Assembly: GCA_039566865.1 (NCBI GenBank) | Contig: CM076952.1 | Coordinates: forward strand, 17,628,501-17,692,500 | Source: Aurelia coerulea | Lineage: Eukaryota; Cnidaria; Scyphozoa; Semaeostomeae; Ulmaridae | Length of the DNA: 64,000 nucleotides | Direction of reading: 5' to 3' | In this document: in pieces, positions 1 to 11,083 of the stretch | Numbering within the stretch: position 1 is the stretch's first letter | Layout of the letters: every line of letters begins with the position of its first letter | The notes under the pieces: generated by a model | Seen by the model: only the letters and a program-made list of their open reading frames with translations | Database searches by the model: none | Told to the model about the DNA's origin: nothing | Program-made: the position numbers and the translations under genes

Positions 1-70
1 TGGAAGTGGAACTTAGTTTTCCTCCCCGTAAGGAACTAAAATGCAGGGAATTTCTTGTTCTCTGATCACT

Positions 71-280
71 GTGATTGGTCGAGAAGGTCCTCTGGGATCA
101 CGTTGATCACTTTGATCACATGGAATGCTGCGTTCATCATTTTATTGGTCGAGAAGGTCCTCTGGGATCACGTTGATCACTCTGATCAGATGGAATGCTG
201 CGTTCATCATGTGATTGGTCGAGAAGGTCCTCTGGGATCACGTTGATCACTTTGATCACATGGAATGCTGCGTTCATCAT
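71..280. repeat. 70-bp tandem repeat, three copies
   Basis: Three head-to-tail 70-bp units fill this interval exactly (71-140, 141-210, 211-280). Each holds the motif GGTCGAGAAGGTCCTCTGG, several TGATCA palindromes and ends in CGTTCATCAT. The copies differ by only a few bases, so the array is young. It ends about 210 bp before the recombinase start codon and could be a subterminal or recombinase-binding repeat of the element that carries the gene; that role is inference. Confidence 0.85.
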
Positions 281-405
281 ACAATGTCCCACAGGATCCG
301 TCTAGATGCTCCGTCGCCATAGAGTTCCCTTGACATTTGTAAAAGTGCACTTCCTGTAACATTCCTTCTAGGTTTTAGTTAAATTTTATTTAAATTCAAA
401 TTTTG

Positions 406-435
406 CCAATCAGTAGCCTGGAGGTTGCTAAATAG
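406..435 (+). promoter_or_regulatory. Possible CCAAT box and TATA-like site
   Basis: A CCAAT pentamer at 406-410 and an AT-rich CTAAATAG at 428-435 lie 50-85 bp upstream of the recombinase ATG. Spacing is compatible with a polymerase II core promoter, but both motifs are short and common in AT-rich DNA. A directly repeated CATGCGTTTTG motif (about 458-485) lies between them and the ATG. Confidence 0.25.
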
Positions 436-488
436 GGGCGCTTTTGCGAAGGAATGCATGCGTTTTGCATGCATGCGTTTTGCATAAA

Positions 489-2318
489 ATGAGCTCTGTT
501 TGTAAACAAGTCAACAGAAAGCCAGACATGAACTGGTCAAAGGTGGATGGAGCGAGGCAGCAAAAAAGAACGTTAATTCTCAGAGAATCGCAAGACAAAA
601 CTTACATTTGCCCAGTGAAATGTTGTGAGAATCGAACTTTTTTCAGCAAGAGGGGCTGCAGAAAACATGTGGATACTAAGCACAGATGGTATTATTACTT
701 TGATGAGAAACCAAGCGAGAAATTGATCGAAAAGGGCATCAAGGAACAACAAAGCAGCTCGGGGGCTTCAAAATGTGGAGATGGGCTGAAAAAGCGTGCA
801 GATACAACAAAAAGGCCTTATTACCCAATATCCAGTGGAATTGGAAAGAAGTACATTGAGTGGCTTTGTGCTGTTTGCGGAGGGGGAATGTTAGAATCAC
901 AGGCGGCACAAAACGGAATACGAGTGATGAAGTTTCTGAAACATTGCAGTGAGGATGACGAGGAGGAGCTTACTGAAGAGCACATAGACTACTGTATTGG
1001 TTCTGCTCAAGACATTTGCAAGTTTATCGAACATATTGGAAAAGAATGGGGCCTAGGTAGCTCGGCGCAATTTGGATACCTACAAGCAATTACAGACCTA
1101 ATTGATTTTCGCAAATCCAGTGGATTGTCGGCAACAGTGCTCGGGAATTTAGCAGTATCCGAGGTGTACATCAATAGAGGGAAAAGGGCTTTAGCACGAC
1201 GAAAATTAACTGAGTGGTCAAAGAACCTTTCCGTTGAGGTTCTCGCTGCAACGAATCAGTGGGCGACGATGGACGAAATGGAGACAGTTATCCCGTATCA
1301 TCTGCCACAATACAAGGTGACTCTATCAAACTGCAAGGGCTATCCATTGACGAGTGTCACTGCCGCCGACTTGGCTTTCGCTACTCGCTTTGTGGCCGTG
1401 TACCTGTTTACGAGAGTGAAGGGATCTCGGCCGATGACGTATCAATACTTGACAATAGGCATGATGGAGAAAGCAAAGGAAAATGAGGGCTTCGTCGATC
1501 AAACAGAATTTAAAACTGCTCAACAGTATGCCTTTGATTCATTGATTTTCGACGAGACGAGCACTCGGATTATCGACGACTACATCATGCACATCAGACC
1601 GTTATTGAACCCACAATGTGACTATGTTCTCGTAACGAGGAGTGGTACGCAAATAAAGAACTTCAGTATTCTTATGTCAAAGATTGTCTTCGCAGCCATT
1701 GGGAAATATGTTCACCCGACAAGATATCGACAAATATTGGAAACAGAGAGCTCACGAAAACTCAGTGCGGAGGAGCAAGACATGGTTAGCCGGGATCAGA
1801 AACACAGTTCGCAAGTGGCGAGAACATACTATCAAAAACGAAGTTCCCGTGAAATTGCAACGAGTGCAAAACGGGCGATGAAAAAACTACAAAACGGAGA
1901 AGTTGACAAAGAGTTGAAGAAATTAGCGTTTGCGAGCGATAGTTCATCGGACTGCGAAGATGCTACAAAAAGTGGCGAAGACTCCTATGAAGTGGTTGAC
2001 TGTGCTACTCAGGGAGATCCTTGTTCGACAAAGCAGATGGATCTGGGAAAGGATACACTTGATAGTGATACAATTGATAGTCAGACTATCACATCGTACC
2101 AACCACCCGTGAGAAAAGCAAGCAAGAAACAAATGAAACCAATCGTCAGTGCAAGGGTGCCTTTCACCTCTGATGAGGACTATTTTTTAAGAAAATGTTT
2201 ACGAATTTATGGATTCGGTAAATGGACGTGCATGCTGCGTGACCCGCGATTCAAGTTTCACGAGAAAAGAACGCCAGACTCTCTCAAGAAACGCGCAGAA
2301 ATTTTAACAAGAAGATGA
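489..2318 (+). CDS. Tyrosine recombinase with zinc finger and telobox-like Myb domain
   Basis: Intact single-exon gene, 609 residues from the first ATG (489) to TGA (2316-2318). The open frame continues a little upstream but without an ATG. Residues 41-65 form a C2H2-like finger (C41, C45/C46, H60, H65). Residues about 260-460 fit the catalytic fold of tyrosine (phage-integrase type) recombinases: R314 in KGSRPM, K342 in FKTAQQ, H409-x-x-R412 in HPTRYR, H439, and a nucleophile nine residues later at Y448 (Y447 is adjacent). Residues 475-545 are acidic and serine-rich, likely disordered. Residues 557-605 form a Myb/SANT domain with GFGKW and RTPDSLKKR, resembling the telobox form of telomere-repeat binding factors. 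Such enzymes cut and rejoin DNA through a covalent tyrosine link to integrate or excise elements. Families to compare are Cryptons, recombinases of polinton-like viruses, and DIRS elements. All catalytic residues are present and there are no stops, so it may be active or recently active. It converges on the SF3 helicase gene. Confidence 0.85.
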   Translation: MSSVCKQVNRKPDMNWSKVDGARQQKRTLILRESQDKTYICPVKCCENRTFFSKRGCRKHVDTKHRWYYYFDEKPSEKLIEKGIKEQQSSSGASKCGDGLKKRADTTKRPYYPISSGIGKKYIEWLCAVCGGGMLESQAAQNGIRVMKFLKHCSEDDEEELTEEHIDYCIGSAQDICKFIEHIGKEWGLGSSAQFGYLQAITDLIDFRKSSGLSATVLGNLAVSEVYINRGKRALARRKLTEWSKNLSVEVLAATNQWATMDEMETVIPYHLPQYKVTLSNCKGYPLTSVTAADLAFATRFVAVYLFTRVKGSRPMTYQYLTIGMMEKAKENEGFVDQTEFKTAQQYAFDSLIFDETSTRIIDDYIMHIRPLLNPQCDYVLVTRSGTQIKNFSILMSKIVFAAIGKYVHPTRYRQILETESSRKLSAEEQDMVSRDQKHSSQVARTYYQKRSSREIATSAKRAMKKLQNGEVDKELKKLAFASDSSSDCEDATKSGEDSYEVVDCATQGDPCSTKQMDLGKDTLDSDTIDSQTITSYQPPVRKASKKQMKPIVSARVPFTSDEDYFLRKCLRIYGFGKWTCMLRDPRFKFHEKRTPDSLKKRAEILTRR

Positions 2319-2417
2319 AACTTCATAAACTTTTGTAGCACTTCAAATTTTTTCAATGATGTCTTAATTAGATTGTCTATTAGATTGTCTAATTGTCTTA
2401 ATTAGATTTGTTGTCTT

Positions 2418-4597
2418 AATTGTTGCTATTGCTTCAGGGATACTTTGTCCTGTTGGACCTTTGGTGAATAAGAAGGAATAAGCGAGAACAACCGTGAATA
2501 AGGAGTGTACAACTGTGCACAAGGAAGCCTCATTTCGATCCAGCCTCAATCCGAAATCTCTTGGCCTTGTTAAGCCTTATTCATGCTGTGTTTACGGTTG
2601 TTCACATCTGTTACCCGTAGTTCATTGAGGTTTGAGTAGAGAAAGGTTTTTAAGATGACAACAACAGCAACTGGGTGTGACGTTTCATGATCCTCTTCTA
2701 TTTGACGAAAATTTAACTTAACAGTTTCAAGGGGAATTTCTATGGTTGTTGCTGTTGCTTCAGAGATACTTTGTCCTGTTGGACCTTTGGTGAATAAGAA
2801 GGAATAAGCGAGAACAACCGTGAATAAGGAGTGTACAACTGTGCACTAGGAAGCCTCATTTCGATCCAGCCTCAATCCGAAATCTCTTGGCCTTGTTAAG
2901 CCTTATTCATGCTGTGTTTACGGTTGTTCACATCTGTTACCCGTAGTTCATTGAGGTTTGAGTAGAGAAAGGTTTTTAAGATGACAACAACAGCAACTGG
3001 GTGTGACGTTTCATGATCCTCTTCTATTTGACGAAAATTTAGCTTAACAGTTTCAAGGAGAATTTCTATTTTTGTTGCTGTTGCTTCAGGGATACTTTGT
3101 CCTGTTGGACCTTTGGTGAATAAGAAGGAATAAGCGAGAACAACCGTGAATAAGGAGTGTACAACTGTGCACAAGGAAGCCTCATTTCGATCCAGCCTCA
3201 ATCCAAAATCTCTTGGCCTTGTTAAGCCTTATTCATGCTGTGTTTACGGTTGTTCACATCTGTTACCCGTAGTTCATTGAGGTTTGAGTAGAGAAAGGTT
3301 TTTAAGATGACAACAACAGCAACTGGGTGTGACGTTTCATGATCCTCTTCTATTTGACGAAAATTTAACTTAACAGTTTCAAGGGGAATTTCTATGGTTG
3401 TTGCTGTTGCTTCAGAGATACTTTGTCCTGTTGGACCTTTGGTGAATAAGAAGGAATAAGCGAGAACAACCGTGAATAAGGAGTGTACAACTGTGCACTA
3501 GGAAGCCTCATTTCGATCCAGCCTCAATCCGAAATCTCTTGGCCTTGTTAAGCCTTATTCATGCTGTGTTTACGGTTGTTCACATCTGTTACCCGTAGTT
3601 CATTGAGGTTTGAGTAGAGAAAGGTTTTTAAGATGACAACAACAGCAACTGGGTGTGACGTTTCATGATCCTCTTCTATTTGACGAAAATTTAGCTTAAC
3701 AGTTTCAAGGAGAATTTCTATTTTTGTTGCTGTTGCTTCAGGGATACTTTGTCCTGTTGGACCTTTGGTGAATAAGAAGGAATAAGCGAGAACAACCGTG
3801 AATAAGGAGTGTACAACTGTGCACAAGGAAGCCTCATTTCGATCCAGCCTCAATCCGAAATCTCTTGGCCTTGTTAAGCCTTATTCATGCTGTGTTTACG
3901 GTTGTTCATATCTGTTACCCGTAGTTCATTGAGGTTTGAGTAGAGAAAGGTTTTTAAGATGACAACAACAGCAACTGGGTGTGACGTTTCATGATCCTCT
4001 TCTATTTGACGAAAATTTAGCTTAACAGTTTCAAGGAGAATTTCTATTTTTGTTGCTGTTGCTTCAGGGATACTTTGTCCTGTTGGACCTTTGGTGAATA
4101 AGAAGGAATAAGCGAGAACAACCGTGAATAAGGAGTGTACAACTGTGCACAAGGAAGCCTCATTTCGATCCAGCCTCAATCCGAAATCTCTTGGCCTTGT
4201 TAAGCCTTATTCATGCTGTGTTTACGGTTGTTCACATCTGTTACCCGTAGTTCATTGAGGTTTGAGTAGAGAAAGGTTTTTAAGATGACAACAACAGCAA
4301 CTGGGTGTGACGTTTCATGATCCTCTTCTATTTGACGAAAATTTAACTTAGCAGTTTCAAGGGGAATTGCTATTGTTGTTGCTGTTGCTTCAGAGATTCT
4401 TTGTCCTGTTGGCCCTTTGGTGAATAAGAAGGAACAAGCGAGAATAACGGTGAATAAGGAGTGTACAGCTGTGCACAAGGAAGTCTCATTTCGGTCCAGT
4501 GTGTCAATCCGAAATCTCATAGCCTTGTTTAGCTTTATTTACACGTTGTGTATTGTTTTTCACACTTATTACCCGTAATTCATTGAATTTTAGTGAG
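2418..4597. repeat. 326-bp satellite array, about 6.7 copies
   Basis: Anchors on the minus strand recur every 326 bp at about 2549, 2875, 3201, 3527, 3853, 4179 and 4505. Two variants alternate in the first four copies: one has a short change to CACTAGGAAGCC and GGGGAATTTC, the other CACAAGGAAGCC and GGAGAATTTC. This gives a 652-bp higher-order period before two near-identical single units. The last copy (about 4200-4597) is the most diverged. A roughly 100-codon open frame appears on the minus strand in most units, but 326 is not a multiple of three and no frame crosses units, so I treat it as non-coding. The array sits exactly between the ends of two convergent genes. Confidence 0.9.
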
Positions 4598-4808
4598 CGT
4601 GTTTGTGTTTATAAAAGATGAAATAAAGTCCTTGAAATCATTGAAAGTTCTGTCTGTCGTGCTTCTATTCCATTTGGTAAGGCTGCCAATCATGATGTCA
4701 TGTCGCAGTGTTCTAATAGGAGAAATGAAACGCAGAAATAACAACATTTTTGTCATGCAGTACAAACACAATCCTACTTATACTAACTATGGTTCATTCA
4801 GTTTAGTT

Positions 4809-7800
4809 TCATTGGTCTTCATCCTCGCCGTCACTGATCAAAACTCTTGCAAGTTTTCTCCTCCGCACTATCATTGTGCGAGGTCGTCGTCGTGGTCTTT
4901 GCCCTGACGGTATCTCCTCCTCATTTTCATTACTGTCGTCATTCCTGTCAGCATTGTCGATCACCTCTGACGTCCTGTTGTTGCCGTATTTGTTTGCCAT
5001 TTGTTTGTCCCAATCTGGGAAAGTTTCCCGGAACTCGTCAAGGTCAAACAAATCTCGCGGTGTGTCTTCTATTAGCAACCACGCATCATACATGGAGTCA
5101 GCTCCATCCCATCTGACTCTTCGGCGTCTTTGGAATCTAGCCAGGTCTTCATCTGAAGGTTCCAGCGCCTGCCATTTTCCCTCACTTATGGTAAGCAAGT
5201 AGACTGCTTTGTGGTACCGAAACTCGTTTATTTTCCCATGAGCAATGAAATAGTCACTTTCTGCTCTTTTCCATCCTTCGTCGCTGTCCTCAAACTCAGT
5301 TATTGCTCGGTCGGTGACTTCTTTTGGCACCACCTTGTCAATTGCGTAAGCGTCGTTCTTCGCTGCTGCGATCGCTTCTCGGAAGTCTTGAGAGAATTGC
5401 ATTGTCTCGATTTCTTTCATGTCTATCAGCTGGGCTGCTCGTTGCTCAGTGAAGTCGTTGAATATCGCTCCTTCATCTCCATCGGGGTTGTTTGAAAGGC
5501 TCATGTCCTCCTCAGTCCACAAAGGAACATTGCGCAGCTTTTCCGCTGCCCAGTGAAAGCACTGCATGCAATTCTGCCGGAGCCAGTTGGTTGCCGTTGG
5601 GTTTTTTTCTTTCAAGGATTTTGCCTTAAAGATCTCCAGTCTTGCTTCGATGGCTGCGTCGTCGACAGCTGTAAACTTTGGTATCTCGTTGCAGGTGATG
5701 TAGATACCTGATTTGTATACAAATTGCACAGCTTCTTTATGTTTCTGGGGAATGGCGATGTACCCTCCTTGCAGCACTCGTTTGGCATCATCTGCAGTCA
5801 TTGAATCTGGAGGCCACTCATCCACAAACAAGCATTCAGTTTCTGCACGTAGCATGCTGGCCGAGAAGTGCCGATCCCGAGTAACCGACGCCAGGTTATC
5901 ATGCGAGATAATGCCTTCGTATGGGGCAAACCAGCTCGTCTTTCCAGAATCGGCCTCCCCGACACAACAAAGCTTCTTCGTTTTCTGTGGGAACAAATCT
6001 TTCAGAGCCAGCTGATACCATTTCTGTAAAAATCTCGTCAGCGTCTCTTCGTCAGGCATGCTGTTCTCGAGGCTGTCGATAAACAGTTGTGGCTGAGGAA
6101 TGTCGTCTTCTTTCGGCGTGTAGCTCACAAATGTTCGTGGTGTCACTTCTCCGATCTTCTCGTCATCGATCGCACCCTGCTTGAACCTTTTTTCTGTGAA
6201 GCTGAAGCACGTTCCAAACGGATTTACCTCAACGAGATCGTAATCGATGGCTATTGGCTTGATAATCTGGCAGCCTGAAATGGAAGTGTATTAACTTGAT
6301 GATATGTTCTCCTACTCGGAGTTAATAGATTAGGGTAACGAATGGGAGCAACAGTAAACAAAGCATGAATAAGAGCAAAGAAGGATGCACTCGCTTTTGA
6401 ATGGGGTTGCACGAAAGTGGGGCTACCTTGTGCCCTCTTCTACCCTCTTGTGCACTCTTTGTTAATTGTTTTTCACGCTTATTCATCCTTGTTAATTGAA
6501 TGTCTACTAGGAAAAAACATAACTGAACCAACAACAACAAAAAATTCATCAATTTAACAAATCAAATGTCCGCAATAGAACTGAAATCACCTCTTAACTC
6601 TCCTTTATGAAACCTTATGTAATGGACACTTGTGGTAAAAACCTGAACAAATTCGCACACTAACCTCGGTAGGAAAGAATCCCAGAAATAGCAGCCATAT
6701 TTGGTGCAATGAGCTCTGCTAATTGGCTGTTTCGGAGCAACGAATGCAGGAACTGATGAACGCTGCATGATTTCACGAAGGTGTACTTCCCTTGGGGCAC
6801 TTTCCTGTATACATGGCCACCACGCAGTTTGCAGCTGAGTTTTTCCATTGCCCGTCTCACGCCATCTATAGCCACACAAATTTTGCTGGTGGGTCGCTCT
6901 GGCAAATTCAAACTTGAAGATGACTGGCTGCTGGGTTGCATATCATTCATTTCAACAAGATCATATTGAAGACCAGTGTACTTGATGTTATCAAGGGCCC
7001 CTTTTATTGACTCCATGAACGCTTGGCTGCATTGACGTGTCAGCGTTATCCTTACTGGATGAATTCCAAATTCTGGGCTCTTGTGCAGCTCTTCCGGTGC
7101 TACCATGACTCCAGAAACGGCACGCACGTAGAGGGAGGCAAACTGTTGGGACGATTCACCAGACAATCTTTTTGCATAATTGCTATTATGGTCCTTGATG
7201 GCGATGCATAAAGATCCTGTCACATAATCATGAGTGCCTTCTTTTCCTCGTGGGCTTATCGGTTTGCAGTCATCGATTTCCAGCCCGGCAGACAGCATTA
7301 TTTGCATTATCTAGAAATGAAATAGTTAAAGTTAAATAAAATATATATCTGAAATTTAATTTTTTAAATTGATATATACCTAAAGCAATATGATGATAAA
7401 AGCAAATATGAAGCAAATATGAGACTTTACAATGTATGCACAAGATTGAATAAGGAATTCAACTTTCACAGCGAGGTTGGTTGATGTCAAGGCAAAGTGA
7501 TTTGATTGACGTCAGAACTTTTACAGTTTGCTAATGCTACGTTGTGCGAGTCAAATTCAGGCGGGTGGGAAGGAATCTAACGAAATAGGCTCATATAGCA
7601 GCAAAATCGAATTTAAAATCAACTCCTACCTGATTTTCTACAATGTGCAGAGAATTTGAGGGGGCATCGATGGCCATCCACAAACTGACACCTGGTTTAA
7701 CGTCGATCTCTTCGACTTCTTCTTCTTGATTTTCTTCCTCTCCATCCTCTCCACCTTCTCCGTCTTCTCCGTCTTCTCCACCATGTTGGTTTTTGTCATT

Positions 7801-8076
7801 TTTCTTCTTTTTCTTCTTTGTTTTCTTCACTTCAATACCAGTTATGCATGATAGAATGACGTGTATGTTCTTGTGATCTCGCAGAATCAGCTCCAATTGT
7901 CTGCGTTTAACTGGTAGTAAATTTTCCGTTACAGTCTCATCGCATGGTCTTGTTCTCCACAGTGCCCTGATGGACACCACCAAATGCGACCTCGTTACCT
8001 CTGGTACCACAAAGGCGCGCAGTGCTTGCGTTAATGTCTTTGACGACAGTCGTCGAACAGGCCTATTTTCACCCAT
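4809..8076 (-). CDS. SF3 helicase replication protein, three exons
   Basis: Exons on the minus strand are 8076-7630, 7310-6665 and 6274-4809. Exon 1 ends in CAG before GTAGGA and exon 2 follows TTTCTAG (phase 0); exon 2 ends in GAG before GTTAGT and exon 3 follows ATTTCAG (phase 1). Spliced length is 2,559 nt, 852 residues plus stop. Exon 1 carries a lysine run then a Gly/Glu-rich acidic stretch (residues 84-123). The helicase lies in exon 3: Walker A GEADSGKT (470-477), Walker B ECLFVDE (511-517), a B' motif LQGGYIAIPQKHKEA, motif C with Asn at 560 in ITCNE, and an Arg at 576. The tail has a basic RRRPRTMIVRRRK stretch, probably nuclear targeting, then an acidic end. SF3 helicases unwind origins of small DNA viruses and related elements. 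No HUH nickase motif was seen in the N-terminal half, whose function is unknown. An element or virus-derived gene is likelier than a host gene; the frame is intact. Confidence 0.8.
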
Positions 8077-8111
8077 AACGAACGCACATCTGAATCACAT
8101 TACATTATATT

Positions 8112-8119
8112 ATATATAA
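8112..8119 (-). promoter_or_regulatory. Possible TATA box of the SF3 helicase gene
   Basis: A TATATATA run lies 36-43 bp upstream of the minus-strand ATG at 8076. The position would suit a polymerase II promoter with a very short 5' leader, but the flanks are AT-rich, so it may be chance. Confidence 0.25.
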
Positions 8120-9320
8120 TCATTTATCACCTGACTGACGTTTCAAAAACGAGGCAATACAAGAATCCCACCAATCCCATTGGCTAATCGCACATTTCCC
8201 GCGGTTTTCCCGTAGCCTTGTATACATATATCATCATGATGCACTACCTAAGTTTACAGGCATGGCAAGCTAACTAAACTAAACATGAAACATAACCTAA
8301 TAATAATATACCTATAGTCTGGGTCTGGGTCTATCGACATTTTCATGCATTTCTATATGGAAAAGTTCGAATGAGTGGTGTTGTAGCTTCTTCATATTCG
8401 AAAACTCCACAAGATGTATAAAAATATCGTTCGATCCACATGCTTTCTATAAATAGCTAAAAAGTCTATTGTCTTCTTTTATGTTTTACACAAGATTTCT
8501 CATCGCTTTAGATGCAAATCTGTCCAGCCATGTTTCATGCAGAGGCTAATGTAAATCCTCTACATCTACTAAAGATGGTTATTCTGGTTTATCCTTTTCA
8601 ATTCTTACGAGGAAATTTGATTTTCAATTACAAATTTGATCTTTCATAAATTTCAGAGAATATCTCTTGGAAGCTTGTAGGACGCCTGGAACGTCGGCTA
8701 AATTTAAAATTCAATTTTTTCAATGGTATTCCATCTTGAGTATTGAAAATTGATTAAGATAATGAATAATAAATAGAAAACAATAGGCATGGAGTGTAAA
8801 TAGATGGAAGCTATTCAATATGATCTCTGGCAAGGTGTGCCTATTCATATCACCTGCTTCGTTTTTGCAATTAGCATGGTTGGAGTGAGACGTTCGATTT
8901 CGCAACTGGTTTTTGAGAAATGCTTACTCTTCAATCTCTCTGGCAACTGGTGGTTAAACATCTTGGTTATGACATAAATGAAAGCTTTCATGACGTCATT
9001 TTTAGTGTATGGCGCCCTTGTTTCAGACTGGGGCCTGTCTCAAATAAGATGTCACGTGATACTTGCGACAGCCCAACGATTGTTCAAGCAAACCTTTTCA
9101 GGTGTTTTCAATCCCGGGCATTTTCACGTGACCTCTAATGTAGAAAAGACTATAATTCACTCAAAGCAATCACCATAGTAACCCTGCACATATGTGGTGT
9201 AACGCTGTTGCCAAAAAAGCATGCAAAGACAAGTTATACAACATGCACGCATTCATCACACCACAGCCACGTGATGGTATATGACAGTACCGTTTCAAGA
9301 ATTCGACTGTACCGGGCTGC
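8120..9320. other. No gene recognised
   Basis: AT-rich sequence. Only short open frames with no recognisable motif or splice structure were seen, and I found no inverted repeat that could end the recombinase/helicase element. Two CACGTGA motifs occur near 9053 and 9125 and another CACGTG near 9268. Confidence 0.5.
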
Positions 9321-10095
9321 ACTTACTACGTTGACTTATTTGGCTTGACTTTTCATGAAACAAATGACTTGACTTGTTTTTTCTTGGCTTGACTTGACTT
9401 GACTTGGCTTGGCTTGACATGAAACGACTTGACTTGACTTGTTTTGACTTAGCTTGGCATGAAGTGAAATGACTTGATATATTTTGACTTTAATTGGCTG
9501 GATATAAAGTGACTTGACTTGACTTCGTTGATTTGGCTTGGCATGAAACAAAGAATTGGCTTGATCTATATTGACTTCGCAAAAACTAATGTAAAAGGAC
9601 TTGATTTATTTTGCCATGAGTTGCTTTTAGTTGATTTGGCTTGGTTTGGCTTGACATGAAATGAAATTACTTGACTGGTTTTAATTTGGATTGAATTAGC
9701 TTGGCTTGAAATGAAACGACTTGCTTGATAGGGCTTATTTGACTTGTAATGGCTTGGCTCTACATGACTGGAAGTGACTTGAAATGATTTGACTTGACTT
9801 AGAATGAATTAAGACAAGACACATTGCAACATAATCACAGCACAGCACAGCATGGCCTATAACACGACAAGACTTGATTTGATAGAATTAATTGACTCTC
9901 ATTGGCTTGACTTGATTTGATTTGACTTGACTTGAAATGAAACGAATGACTTGACTTAACTTGAGATGAAACGACTTAACTTGACTTGCTAAGACCTTAA
10001 TTGAGCTTGGCTTGGCTTGGCTTGGCTTGGCTTGGCTTGGCTTGGCTTGGCTTGGCTTGGCTTGGCTTGGCTTGGCTTGGCTTGGCTTGGCTTCA
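9320..10095. repeat. TTGACTTGGC degenerate simple repeat ending in pure (CTTGG)n
   Basis: A low-complexity tract built from TTGACTTGGC-like words becomes a pure CTTGG pentamer run of about 18 units at about 10003-10093. Open frames over it are repeat artefacts. Confidence 0.9.
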
Positions 10096-10143
10096 AATGA
10101 CTTGACTTGACATGACAATACAAGACACATTGTAACATAGCGC

Positions 10144-10315
10144 AACACACCACATGACACCACACCACACCACCACACCACACCACACCAGACCACACCA
10201 CACCACACCACACCACACCACACCACCACACCACACCACACCACACCAGACCACACCACACCAGACCACACCACACCACACCACACCACATCACATCACA
10301 CCACATCACATTATG
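10144..10315. repeat. ACCAC/CACAC microsatellite
   Basis: An almost pure tract of ACCAC and CACAC words with interspersed AGACC units follows the CTTGG run after about 50 bp. Long open frames on both strands only reflect the absence of stop codons in the repeat. Confidence 0.95.
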
Positions 10316-11075
10316 ACATATCATGCAAAGCGCGATCCAAAACGTAACAAACGTCACACAATATACAGACTTGGAGCTTCTGATAAAGTTATTTTGGCAA
10401 ATTATCTTTGAGACGAGGTCCTCGTCAAAGTATATTAATACCAGTGACATTGCCCTTAGGGCTTTTCGTATTCGCTAAGATACAAGATATGCCATAAACA
10501 TTTTGGATACAATTACCCTCCAATATAAAGCCAAGAATGTTTCAAAAAAATTAGGGGCATATTCAATTTTCGTCCAAACTCAAAAGACCCATCCGGTTTG
10601 AAAGTTACGACCGGACAAAACTTAACCGAAATATGTTATGTAACCTGGAGTCACTGTCTGAAGGACAGCCTGGACGGATGGTGTAAACAAATAAAACATA
10701 CAACTGCATAAAGTACTTTATTGAAATTACTTTGATTACCCAAAAACTCTTATCTAGACATTATCTATTTGATATTATACCCCATGTTGATTATAGTTTA
10801 AAAAATCCTTTCAAAGATATTGGTTAGATTTTACAAAAGATGATATATGATGGACAGATGAAATTGGAGCCTTTTCAACGAAATAATCTGCTGCTTTTTG
10901 GCAGCCGTCTCAGAATAAGATTGCCCTGTAATCAATTTTACAGAAGGGTCTGGAGCGAGAAACAACCTCTATACGCCAGGAAAGGACAACACAATTATCC
11001 ACAGCATGGAATAAATACCTAGGAAAAATGATATTTTGAAAATTTATTGTTTATTGGACTCTCATTGACGAGGAG
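10316..11075. other. No gene recognised
   Basis: AT-rich sequence with no supported exon, repeat or RNA gene. A 60-codon open frame near 10840 has no recognisable motif. Confidence 0.5.
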
Positions 11076-11083
11076 ATCTCAAG

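Noticed and set aside
2896..4520. Recurring 101-106 codon minus-strand open frames in the satellite array
   Set aside because: They follow the 326-bp repeat period, which is not a multiple of three, and alternate units are interrupted by a stop, so no protein is implied.
9888..10450. Long open frames over the CTTGG and ACCAC tracts
   Set aside because: Frames without stops are expected in simple repeats lacking stop trinucleotides.
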